DNA of 64,000 bases from Candidatus Loosdrechtia aerotolerans (GTDB lineage: Bacteria; Planctomycetota; Brocadiia; Brocadiales; Brocadiaceae). Where the stretch lies: NCBI GenBank assembly GCA_021646405.1, contig SOER01000011.1:1-64000 (forward strand). The letters run 5' to 3'. Below the pieces are notes generated by a model. It saw only the letters and a program-made list of their open reading frames with translations. It was not told the origin of the DNA and made no database searches. The translations under genes were made by a program, and so were the position numbers. Shown piece after piece: positions 50,956 through 59,248 of the stretch; position 1 is the first letter of the stretch, and every line of letters begins with the position of its first letter.

Positions 50956-51801
50956 ATGAAAAGAGATGTGCAAGTTGGTGTTATTTTAGGGGTAATTATT
51001 TTAGCTATTATTGGTGTTTTTTTGAGTACGAGAACGACCATTAAAGAACCTGTTATTCCTATCCCTGAAATGGAAGAAGATACCCAGGTGGGTGTATTAG
51101 ATATACATGATTTGCCGCAGGATCCTTTCAATGAATCAGGGGATCCATCGGCAAAAGTGGTATCTTCTGCTCAAGATGCAGAGCAAAAGAAACCTGGTCT
51201 GGTAAACACAGAGAACATTGCAGACCAATTGGTTGAAAAACAGGATACAATTATTGAAGGAGAGTGGAAAAAAGCGAAGGATGTAGAGGTAGATGCTGTT
51301 GTAGCTGGAAAGGATAAAATACCAAATACTACAGGAGAGCAAGAGAACTGGATGGGGGTTTCACGGGAAGATATAAGAAAACATTCTGCAAATTTCCAGA
51401 TACACAAGGTTCAATCCAGAGAAGATCTTTGCAAAATAGCAAAAAAATATTACGGAGATGCATCTAAATGGCCGATTATTTATAATTCCAATCGGGATAA
51501 GCTCCAGAACCAGAATGTCATTCAAATTGGAATGGAACTTATTATACCTGAAATAGTTCATCTGAAATCAGAGACAAAAACAATTCCTCCTTCACTTTCA
51601 CAGGTAGTTAAAGTTGAGAAAGATACAAAAACTGCAGGAAGGATACACAAAGTTCAACCAGGCGATTCAATGTATAAATTAGCTGCGAAATATTATAATG
51701 ATGGTACAAAGTGGGATAAGATACTGGACGCAAACAAGAAAGTTCTCAAAAGCCAAAACTATTTGAGAATTGGTCAGGAACTGATTATACCGGAACTTTA
51801 A
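50956..51801 (+). CDS. Membrane-anchored protein with two LysM domains
   Basis: 281 residues from ATG 50956 with AAGGA about 11 bases upstream. One N-terminal helix (VGVILGVIILAIIGVFLS) anchors it. A disordered linker of about 115 residues follows, then two LysM-like modules (about 147-200 and 228-280) of the form HKVQPGDSMYKLAAKYY...LRIGQELIIPE. LysM domains bind GlcNAc-containing glycans such as peptidoglycan, and planctomycetes including anammox bacteria do have peptidoglycan. It follows secDF by 54 bases and is probably co-transcribed with it. Confidence 0.85.
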   Translation: MKRDVQVGVILGVIILAIIGVFLSTRTTIKEPVIPIPEMEEDTQVGVLDIHDLPQDPFNESGDPSAKVVSSAQDAEQKKPGLVNTENIADQLVEKQDTIIEGEWKKAKDVEVDAVVAGKDKIPNTTGEQENWMGVSREDIRKHSANFQIHKVQSREDLCKIAKKYYGDASKWPIIYNSNRDKLQNQNVIQIGMELIIPEIVHLKSETKTIPPSLSQVVKVEKDTKTAGRIHKVQPGDSMYKLAAKYYNDGTKWDKILDANKKVLKSQNYLRIGQELIIPEL

Positions 51802-51821
51802 TACTTAGAAGGAGCATGATT

Positions 51822-52973
51822 ATGATAACGATAAATTTTCCCTTTTGGAAGAGAACCCTCCTTTTCGGTTTAACAATAGTGACTCTTTCGATGTATAGTA
51901 TAGTATACCTTCCTGTTCTCTATGCTCAAAACACGCCAGGTAATTTTCCTCTATACAAATACAATCCTCAGAGAACTGGCATGGTACCTTTTGCAGGTCC
52001 CTCCGGGAACAACGTAAAATGGAGTATTTCTAGTGCTGGAGAGATATGGTCTGCACCTGTAGTGGATGCCGATGGTATTATTTATATAGGGAGTACTGAT
52101 GGTAGTCTCTTGTCTGTAACTCCAGAGGGAAAAGTAAGATGGTCATTTAAAGCAGGTGATGAGATATTTGCCTCTCCTACCGTTGATAATGATGGGATTG
52201 TTTACATAGGAACTATTGATGGAAAACTGTATGCTATTAGTCCTAATGGTAAAATGAAATGGAAATTTCTGACGAAAGGTGCTGTTCATTCATCTGCTGT
52301 TGTTGACGAAAAAGGCAACGTATATTTCGGTTGTTTTGATGGCAATGTTTATGCTGTTGGTGCCAATGGAAAATTTTTATGGAGTTACAATACAGGGGCA
52401 TCTATTATGACCTCCTCTCCCGCAATAGGGCCGGATAATACAATTTATATCGGTTCCTGGGATAAATATTTATATGCGTTAAATCCAGACGGGAGTTTGA
52501 AGTGGCGTTTTGAAACAGAAGGTAAGATAGACGCAACACCAGCTCTTGGCAATGATGCTGTTTATATTGCTGATACGAAAGGAAAACTTTATGCCGTTCG
52601 TTTTGATGGGGCGCTGAAATGGGGAGGCAGTGTTGGAAGCCGTACACACTCTTCCCCTGCCCTTGATGCCGATGAAACAATTTATATAGGAACACAGGAG
52701 GGATACCTCCATGCAATCAGAAAAGATGGTACCTTAAAATGGAAGTTCAAGGCTGGAGATTCAATCACTGCATCGCCTGTAGTTGATGTGAATGGTACTA
52801 TTTATGTAGGTTCCTGGGATGGTAAGGTATATGCTATTAATAACGATGGCTCTCTTAAATGGAGTGCAACTTTTGGTGAACCATTGCTCTCTTCTCCTGC
52901 GATAGATTCTAAAAATACCCTCTATATCGGTTGTGTTGATTGGAAATTTTACGCAGTTGGTCAGGAATTGTAA
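51822..52973 (+). CDS. Exported eight-bladed PQQ-like beta-propeller
   Basis: 383 residues from ATG 51822, seven bases after GGAG; ATG 51816 is too near that site. A signal peptide (LLFGLTIVTLSMYSIVYLPVLYAQ) precedes eight blades of about 40 residues with the pattern SPxxDxxGxIYIGSxDGxLYAI...LKW. There is no quinoprotein active-site disulfide or metal site visible, so a protein-binding propeller of the BamB type is more likely than an alcohol dehydrogenase. It lies between the LysM protein and the heme-type radical SAM gene. Confidence 0.87.
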   Translation: MITINFPFWKRTLLFGLTIVTLSMYSIVYLPVLYAQNTPGNFPLYKYNPQRTGMVPFAGPSGNNVKWSISSAGEIWSAPVVDADGIIYIGSTDGSLLSVTPEGKVRWSFKAGDEIFASPTVDNDGIVYIGTIDGKLYAISPNGKMKWKFLTKGAVHSSAVVDEKGNVYFGCFDGNVYAVGANGKFLWSYNTGASIMTSSPAIGPDNTIYIGSWDKYLYALNPDGSLKWRFETEGKIDATPALGNDAVYIADTKGKLYAVRFDGALKWGGSVGSRTHSSPALDADETIYIGTQEGYLHAIRKDGTLKWKFKAGDSITASPVVDVNGTIYVGSWDGKVYAINNDGSLKWSATFGEPLLSSPAIDSKNTLYIGCVDWKFYAVGQEL

Positions 52974-53117
52974 AATCATTTTACTGAATAATTATCTTGA
53001 GATATGTGAGATTTTGTTATAAGATTTTATGTGTTTATTTCTGTATGTATAGTTGAAGATATACGGGCATTTCCTGTGTATATCTTTTGTCGTATCCTTC
53101 ATTGTAGGAGAGGTAAT

Positions 53118-54341
53118 ATGATTGGCATATCAAAGTTATATTGTGGTACCGTTGAACCTTCTGATGCATTGCGATATGGGAGAGAATCCGGGAAATTACC
53201 ATCACATTTATTACAATTTTCTCAAGACAAAAAACCCGTTGTAGTATGGAATGTGGGACAACGCTGCAACTTAAAATGTATCCATTGCTATTCCCAATCA
53301 AAGGATATTGAGTATCCTAATGAGCTGACCACGCAAGAGGCAAAAGCCATGCTGGATGACCTCGCAAACTATGGAGCACCAGTAATTCTCTTTTCAGGTG
53401 GTGAACCTCTCATGAGGCCGGATCTCCTTGAACTCATTGGATATGCAAAAGAGAGAGGTTTGCGGGCAGTTATTAGTACAAATGGTACCCTGATTACAAA
53501 AGAGAAGGCAGATGAGTTAAAAAAATTTGGCCTCTCTTATGTCGGAATCAGCTTGGATGGTTTGAAAGTAACGAATGACCGTTTTCGCGGCATACCAGGT
53601 GCTTTTGATGCAGCATTAGAGGGTATTCGAAATTGCATGGCCGTAGGCATTAAAGTAGGGCTGCGATTTACTATTAATAAAAGGAATGCCCACGATATTC
53701 CCGGTATCTTTCAACTTATTGAAGAGGAAAATATACCGCGGGTTTGTTTCTACCATCTCGTTTATTCAGGAAGGGGTTCAAACCTGATAGAAGAAGATCT
53801 TTCTCATCAGGAAACCCGGGACGTTGTTGACCTTATTATGGATAAAACGAAGGAAGCGCATGAAAAAGGGAGAAAAATAGAGGTGCTTACTGTAGATAAT
53901 CATGCAGATGGTCCGTATGTATACTTGCGTTTATTAAAGGAAAATCCAAAGAGGGCAGAAGATGTATACGAGCTTCTCCAATGGAATGAAGGAAACAGTT
54001 CAGGTAAGGGGCTTGCTTGTATAAGTTGGGATGGAGAGGTACATGCTGATCAGTTCTGGAGGCACTATTCTTTTGGAAACGTTAGAAAGAGAAGGTTTAG
54101 CGAGATATGGGAGGATGTTTCTCATGAATTGATGGGTAAATTGAAAAATAAAAATCCTTATATTAAAGGACGTTGTGCAAAATGTAAATGGCTCAATATC
54201 TGCGGTGGAAATTTCAGAGCGAGGGCAGAGGCGTATTATGGTGATATGTGGGAACAAGATCCGGCCTGTTACCTTACTGATGAGGAGATAGGTATTGAAA
54301 CCAATTTACCAAACAGAGGAAAACGAAAAGTAGTTGTTTGA
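53118..54341 (+). CDS. ahbC: Radical SAM enzyme of the AhbC/NirJ heme family
   Basis: 407 residues from ATG 53118 with AGGAGAGG upstream; the longer frame from 53031 lacks support. The radical SAM cysteines are C50, C54 and C57 (RCNLKCIHCYS), followed by FSGGEPLMRPD. The C-terminal SPASM-type cluster region has CAKCKWLNICGGNFRARAE. The opening MIGISKLYCGTVEPSDALRYG is, as I recall, typical of AhbC (12,18-didecarboxysiroheme deacetylase), which serves the siroheme route to heme b. NirJ, for heme d1, is the close alternative. Either fits an organism loaded with heme proteins. No partner ahb genes are adjacent. Confidence 0.78.
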   Translation: MIGISKLYCGTVEPSDALRYGRESGKLPSHLLQFSQDKKPVVVWNVGQRCNLKCIHCYSQSKDIEYPNELTTQEAKAMLDDLANYGAPVILFSGGEPLMRPDLLELIGYAKERGLRAVISTNGTLITKEKADELKKFGLSYVGISLDGLKVTNDRFRGIPGAFDAALEGIRNCMAVGIKVGLRFTINKRNAHDIPGIFQLIEEENIPRVCFYHLVYSGRGSNLIEEDLSHQETRDVVDLIMDKTKEAHEKGRKIEVLTVDNHADGPYVYLRLLKENPKRAEDVYELLQWNEGNSSGKGLACISWDGEVHADQFWRHYSFGNVRKRRFSEIWEDVSHELMGKLKNKNPYIKGRCAKCKWLNICGGNFRARAEAYYGDMWEQDPACYLTDEEIGIETNLPNRGKRKVVV

Positions 54342-54459
54342 AATGTAACTCCTTTCCTGTTGGTTAAGATGTCCGGGATATATATCCGGATAAAGAATAG
54401 AATAACGTGCACGTTGTCCTTAATGTCGGAGAGAGATGAAACGCTGGCAAGGTCCCTTT

Positions 54460-55701
54460 TTAAAATCTATAATTAAAATTTATAGCTAGTATGTGTGTTA
54501 ATAAGTCGTAACGTCCGTCAATCGTTTCTCCCGGGATATTTTCTCCTGCTGAATTATCTATTGTTCTGTTTTCGTAAAATACTATACCATAAGCTATGTC
54601 TATCCATTTGTTTAAATTCTTACCCCAACTATATCCAAAACCAGTAAATAGTGCATGTCTGCTGCTTTGGGGGACTGACGGCTCAAAGGTCTCTGCTGGA
54701 ACCGGTGATTCATGGAAGGCATAACCACCTCTCACTCTCAGATTTTCACTGAGAGTATATTCTCCTCCAAGAGCAAATCCCCATGTATTATCCCAATTCC
54801 TTACATCTTCTATATCTCCAAGCGGCGGATCTGTTGTAAATCTCAGGACATCAAATCGTGACCAGTGTGTCCATTGAACATCTGCCTCAATACTCCAGAG
54901 ATTTTTAAACTTGTATGCATAACCTAATGAAAGCATTTCCGGCAGTGTTGCTGTTGTTTTGATTTTTGAATCAAGTGCCGTTACCGGATCACTTAAATTG
55001 GACAATTTTAGATCCCCATCGAAGTCTATGTCTGCCTTGCTTCTGAATGAAAAACCAATACTATGGCTTTGAGAAATAGTATATAATATGCCGATATTAT
55101 ATCCAAAGGCATCACCATGCATATCAAGGTCCCTGAATCCTTCAGGAGGGACACGGCTTTCCAACTCGGTCTCTGCATAGTAGTAATCTAATCCTGCACC
55201 TATTGATAGAAAAGAAAACGGTTTATAGGTAAGTGTGGGATTTATAGTAATAATTTTCAAATCAAAATCTGTGACAACAAACCTGGAGAATCCATCTTCA
55301 TCCCATTTACCGTTAAGGCCGTACGGTGCTGTTACTCCAAGCCCTATGGCTAATGTATCTTTAATAATTGGGCTGGCAAAAAATATGTTTGGTATGGTAT
55401 TTATTGTTGTATCCATATTCTCATCGACACCTTCATTTGCATTGATGCCATGATATTCTACGGTCGGATAGATAAGGCCTGCACCAAGGGAAACCTCTGG
55501 TCGTTGAAGTTGTGTAAGGCCTGCCGGATTAAATGCTATTGCAGAAGCATCATCAGCGCGAGCTAGAAAAGCATTTCCCTGAGCCAATGCTGAAGCACTA
55601 AAGACAGGGTTATGGAGCCCGGAGGCTATTTGCGCTAATGCGTCTGTTGCGTGAAGGGAAAATACGAGAATAAGAATGTAAATAGTGGCTAATATCTTCA
55701 T
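54460..55701 (-). CDS. Outer-membrane FadL/OmpP1-family porin
   Basis: 413 residues with a signal peptide ending at ATDALAQ. The family signature is near the N-terminus: GNAFLARADDASAIAFNPAGLTQL, with the NPAGL motif. The remainder is alternating beta strands and ends in a typical outer-membrane terminal phenylalanine (INFNYRF). FadL proteins pass long-chain fatty acids or other hydrophobic molecules through the outer membrane. It lies 57 bases after the HD-GYP regulator on the same strand and may share its transcript. Confidence 0.88.
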   Translation of the reverse strand: MKILATIYILILVFSLHATDALAQIASGLHNPVFSASALAQGNAFLARADDASAIAFNPAGLTQLQRPEVSLGAGLIYPTVEYHGINANEGVDENMDTTINTIPNIFFASPIIKDTLAIGLGVTAPYGLNGKWDEDGFSRFVVTDFDLKIITINPTLTYKPFSFLSIGAGLDYYYAETELESRVPPEGFRDLDMHGDAFGYNIGILYTISQSHSIGFSFRSKADIDFDGDLKLSNLSDPVTALDSKIKTTATLPEMLSLGYAYKFKNLWSIEADVQWTHWSRFDVLRFTTDPPLGDIEDVRNWDNTWGFALGGEYTLSENLRVRGGYAFHESPVPAETFEPSVPQSSRHALFTGFGYSWGKNLNKWIDIAYGIVFYENRTIDNSAGENIPGETIDGRYDLLTHILAINFNYRF

Positions 55702-55758
55702 CTCTTTTTTGTAATTATATAATGCTATTCTTTGGTTAAGAGATTGCAGAGGATATGT

Positions 55759-56760
55759 TTAAATATGATGATAGTTTTTGTATTTATCAATGATATCAAG
55801 AACCTTTTCAGTTAAATGAGGGGTAAATTGGGTATCTATTCTCTTCGAGATAATATCTAATGCAATTTTGTGCGAATACTTTTTCCGATAATGTCTGTCG
55901 TTCGTTAAGGCGTCATATGCATCGATTATAGAGAATACTGCCGCTTCATAAGGTATTTCAGATCCTTTTAAACCACAAGGATAACCTTCCCCATTATACC
56001 ATTCATGATGGTGACGTACAATTGATAAACCATCTTTTAAAAAATCAATAGGTTCAAGGATTTTGTAACCAATCTCCGGATGATGCTTCATTACTTCGAA
56101 TTCTTCTTTCGAAAGCTTCCCGGGTTTTGTTAATACCTTATCATGTATCCCTATTTTTCCAATATCATGAAGGAATGCTCCGAATCGTAAAATTTCAATC
56201 TGGGATTTACTGAAACCAAGTTCATCTGCAATCAAACAAAATAACCAAGACACCTTTTTTGAATGGGCTGCAGTGTATGAATCTTTGGCATCTATAGCAA
56301 GTAAAAGGGTTTGAGTGGTAGAAATAAAGTTTTTCTGAATATCACTCCTCATCTTATATATTAATGCTTTTGTTTTTGATTGTTCTTTGCGATAATGAAG
56401 AGCTCTTTCTACCGTTGATCGTATTTCTGATAAATTAAAGGGTTTGACAATATAATCAAATGCTCCATTCCGCAGTGCTGTAATTGCAGTTTGTGTAGAA
56501 GGAAAAGCGGTAATTATGACAATAGGAATAGTAGAATGAACCGATTTTACTTCCTTGAGAAAATCCAGACCATTTGATTTCGGCATCCTTATATCGAGAA
56601 AAATCATTTCGGGTTTAACACTCGGAAAACTGCTGATTGCCTCGTCTATAGTCGAGGTAGTAAAAACAGAATATGTATCCTTGAGAGTCATTTTCAATGA
56701 TTCTCTAACACCAAGGTCGTCATCAATGACGAGTATATTTGCTGATTTTTTTTGAATCAT
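55759..56760 (-). CDS. Response regulator with HD-GYP phosphodiesterase output
   Basis: 333 residues from ATG 56760 with AAGGGG eight bases upstream; the longer frame to 56823 lacks a good site. The receiver domain (about 8-122) has the phospho-acceptor Asp in PEMIFLDIRMPKSNG and the lysine in FDYIVKPFN. The HD-GYP domain (about 150-325) has FLHDIGKIGI and NGEGYPCGLKG, so both metal and GYP motifs are intact. It should hydrolyse cyclic di-GMP in response to a kinase signal. No kinase is directly adjacent on this strand. Confidence 0.92.
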   Translation of the reverse strand: MIQKKSANILVIDDDLGVRESLKMTLKDTYSVFTTSTIDEAISSFPSVKPEMIFLDIRMPKSNGLDFLKEVKSVHSTIPIVIITAFPSTQTAITALRNGAFDYIVKPFNLSEIRSTVERALHYRKEQSKTKALIYKMRSDIQKNFISTTQTLLLAIDAKDSYTAAHSKKVSWLFCLIADELGFSKSQIEILRFGAFLHDIGKIGIHDKVLTKPGKLSKEEFEVMKHHPEIGYKILEPIDFLKDGLSIVRHHHEWYNGEGYPCGLKGSEIPYEAAVFSIIDAYDALTNDRHYRKKYSHKIALDIISKRIDTQFTPHLTEKVLDIIDKYKNYHHI

Positions 56761-57263
56761 ATTGTAACCCCTTATGATTTTAGAAAAGAGAACAGGATAA
56801 ATATTATGCATTTTTTGTACCACCTTTGCAAGATCTACCGCAAATATAATTTGTACTATTTTTATAAGTAAATAATTTGCTGAATACTATTAGGAAAAAG
56901 TTAAACTTAATATGCTATTTCGTTTGTTAATCAACTGTTCTTTATTAAACAAAATTGTGCATATTTGCCCAATTTTGAACATTAATTCTTGGTTTTTTGC
57001 TTTAAAAAAAACATATTAAGGTAAAAAAAATTCGACAATTAAGTTTTCTTAGAGGATAAAAAGACTTGTAAATGGATGCTCTTGTGGCTATATTAGGGAC
57101 GAGGTAACAAATATTTTCCGGTTTATATCAGTAAACTAGTGAAGTTTTTTCGGCTTAAAAATACCTAAATTAAATTTTACATCTCTTTATTCGGTTGAGA
57201 ATTTGGTAGGTCTTTTATTCTGTTTGCAGAGTTTGAATCTTCTGGTAATAATGTGTTAATCGT
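56761..57263. other. Long regulatory intergenic region
   Basis: About 500 bases between the divergent HD-GYP and REC-GAF-PAS genes, very AT-rich on the left. No reading frame looks coding. It contains a 28-bp dyad at 56950-56977 and leads into a sigma-54 promoter at 57264. I found no clear sigma-70 promoter for either flanking gene. Confidence 0.6.
56950..56977. promoter_or_regulatory. 28-bp imperfect palindrome, candidate activator site
   Basis: Arms CAAAATTG and CAATTTTG are perfect inverted copies, and the inner part continues as GCA...TGC with mismatches at only two of 14 pairs. The centre is about 300 bases upstream of the sigma-54 promoter, a distance typical for enhancer sites of NtrC-type activators. 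It could equally be an operator for the divergent HD-GYP gene. Confidence 0.5.
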
Positions 57264-57279
57264 TGGCACAAAAGTTGCT
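57264..57279 (+). promoter_or_regulatory. Consensus sigma-54 (-24/-12) promoter
   Basis: TGGCAC (57264-57269), then A and four bases, then TTGCT (57275-57279) fits TGGCAC-R-N4-TTGCW at every defined position. Transcription should start near 57291, leaving a 170-base leader to the ATG at 57464. It is the only such site I noticed in an intergenic region of the window. Confidence 0.75.
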
Positions 57280-57463
57280 CCTTTATTGTTCGCTCCGGTT
57301 CGGGAGTTTTCACAAGATTCTGGGATAGTTACAAAAGTATTGGTTCTTAGGGTGGGGATTTTGTGATGATAATAGAGCTCTTTATTTCAAGATCAATGAT
57401 AAATCGAAGGTGTTATTCCTGTCGAACGTCAGTTTAGCATGTAGCTTTTGGTGAGGAGGGGCT

Positions 57464-58948
57464 ATGTACTCTTTTTTGGTAGTCTCCAATGATAGTTCAA
57501 TGTACAATTTTTTTAAAAGATCCTTAAGTGAAGATTGTATAATTTACCTTGCCAAATCACCTGATGATGCATTACAAATATCCCTGAAAAGAGATATAGA
57601 TATTATCTTTTTGGATATTCTCTTAAACAACAGAGGGGCAAACAAGGTTATAGAAGGGCTCCAGCAGGCTAATAATGACTCTATGGTTATTGCAATCGTT
57701 CCTGAATCTCAGCCAACACTATCCGAGGAAGCTATACGACTGGGTGCTTATGAACTTCTTGAAACACCACTAAAAAAAGAAGCATTACAGCGTATTTCAA
57801 AACGGGTGCTAGAAAATCAGGAACTGAAAAGGGAACTCGGTTTTGTTCAATCACAGATAAAAAGCTTAAAGCCGGAAAATATGAGATTAACAGAACTATC
57901 TTTTCATAAGCAAACGAATATGAGCGACCTGCATTTACCATACAAGGAGATTTTCCAGAAATTCTCAAAGGCATTAACCCAGGTTTATGATCTCGGAAGA
58001 CTTACCGATCTTATTGTAGAGGCACTTGCAGAGTTGTTTAAGGTTGGACGGGTCGTTTGTATCCTTGTTTATAAAGGTGATGATTTCTGTAAACCCTATC
58101 GCTGTCTCGGCTTTGACGAAGCAGTTTTAAGAAATATCCACTTTGCAAGTAACCAGGGCATTATTCACTGGTTATCCAGACATCACCAGATATTGCATAA
58201 GGATGTTATCGAGAGAGAGGCAGCCACAGATCAGTTAAACATGCGTGAGGCAATTCACATCCAAAAGGAACTGAATCTCTTGCAGGCACAATTATGCGTA
58301 CCTATCTTTGCCAGTGGAAATCTTTGCAGTGTAATCACATTAGGGAATAAGATTACGGGAAAGGCATTTTTTGATGAGGATATTGAGTTGCTCTCTATGC
58401 TGTCAGGGTATATTGGTATGGCAATAGAAAATGCCCTGCTGTACCAGGAAGTAAATCACCGGAAGATTCATAATGAGAATGTCCTGGAGAATATTCCCTA
58501 TGGCATAATTTCCATTGACACGAAATATAAGGTAAATACCTTCAACAAAAGTGCTGCAAGGATTCTGCATATTGCGCAGGAAGATGTCCTGGGAAAGGAT
58601 GTTAAGTACGTAGGTTCTGTTTTTGCTGATTTTCTTCTGCGAACGCTCAAAGAGAAAAAGACGTATAGGATGCAAGAGGTTGTTCATCCGGTTAGCCATG
58701 CAACGTATGATGTGAGTACATCGCTATTGTTAGACGGTACCAGAGAACTCGGGGCAATTATGATATTCTCAGATTTAAGTGAAGTTGTAAAATTCGAAAC
58801 AAAAATAAAGGACTTGGAGAAATTGGTGAATAGCTGTCTGGGTGATTCTGAAAATACCGTTTATAGAGATGTAGCGCAGGCGGTTACCAATTTATCGAGG
58901 AGTTGGATCTCTGAACGCCAACGGTTAAACCGAAACCACGAAACATAA
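57464..58948 (+). CDS. Receiver-GAF-PAS regulatory protein without output domain
   Basis: 494 residues with a strong GAGGAGG site. A receiver domain (about 1-120) keeps the acceptor Asp D51 (IIFLDILL). A coiled linker leads to a GAF domain (about 165-330, ending DIELLSMLSGYIGMAIENALLY) and a PAS domain (about 335-445, IPYGIISIDTKYKVNTFNKSAARIL). There is no histidine-kinase, GGDEF or DNA-binding domain after the PAS. It may be a phosphorelay adaptor or sensor that acts through protein contacts. The GAF-PAS part resembles that of the sensor at 62324, suggesting paired evolution. Confidence 0.82.
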   Translation: MYSFLVVSNDSSMYNFFKRSLSEDCIIYLAKSPDDALQISLKRDIDIIFLDILLNNRGANKVIEGLQQANNDSMVIAIVPESQPTLSEEAIRLGAYELLETPLKKEALQRISKRVLENQELKRELGFVQSQIKSLKPENMRLTELSFHKQTNMSDLHLPYKEIFQKFSKALTQVYDLGRLTDLIVEALAELFKVGRVVCILVYKGDDFCKPYRCLGFDEAVLRNIHFASNQGIIHWLSRHHQILHKDVIEREAATDQLNMREAIHIQKELNLLQAQLCVPIFASGNLCSVITLGNKITGKAFFDEDIELLSMLSGYIGMAIENALLYQEVNHRKIHNENVLENIPYGIISIDTKYKVNTFNKSAARILHIAQEDVLGKDVKYVGSVFADFLLRTLKEKKTYRMQEVVHPVSHATYDVSTSLLLDGTRELGAIMIFSDLSEVVKFETKIKDLEKLVNSCLGDSENTVYRDVAQAVTNLSRSWISERQRLNRNHET

Positions 58949-58973
58949 AGTGTTTGTAATCAAATGGGGCAGT

Positions 58974-59213
58974 ATGGAACTGACCCATCAGTTAATGAAA
59001 GAGATCTGTATTTATCCTATCTTTCCCCAATTTTCTTCAGATATATCATATCAGCTTTTTTATACTGCTATTTCTAAAAACAATCCCCTTCTTCTGTACA
59101 CAGATAATGAGATTATTAAATACACTGAAACTCTGCTATGCACTCTCTTTGTGATAAATCATTTACATGTCACAATAAGCGATTCTCAAGGTAATATTTT
59201 TTACATATTGTAA
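58974..59213 (+). CDS. Small protein of unknown function
   Basis: 79 residues from ATG 58974, with GGGG just upstream; an in-frame GTG at 58950 would add eight residues. The sequence (MELTHQLMKEICIYPIF...) has no signal peptide, no Cys pattern and no family I recognise. It lies 25 bases after the REC-GAF-PAS gene and 35 bases before the radical SAM gene, in a run of same-strand genes, which is the main argument that it is real. Confidence 0.5.
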   Translation: MELTHQLMKEICIYPIFPQFSSDISYQLFYTAISKNNPLLLYTDNEIIKYTETLLCTLFVINHLHVTISDSQGNIFYIL

Positions 59214-59248
59214 ATAATTTATGTGATTTTTGAGGACTTAGTATCTTT

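Noticed and set aside
54372-54390. Hairpin-like TCCGG...CCGGA sequence
   Set aside because: It has a bulged G and no following T run, so I do not call it a terminator.
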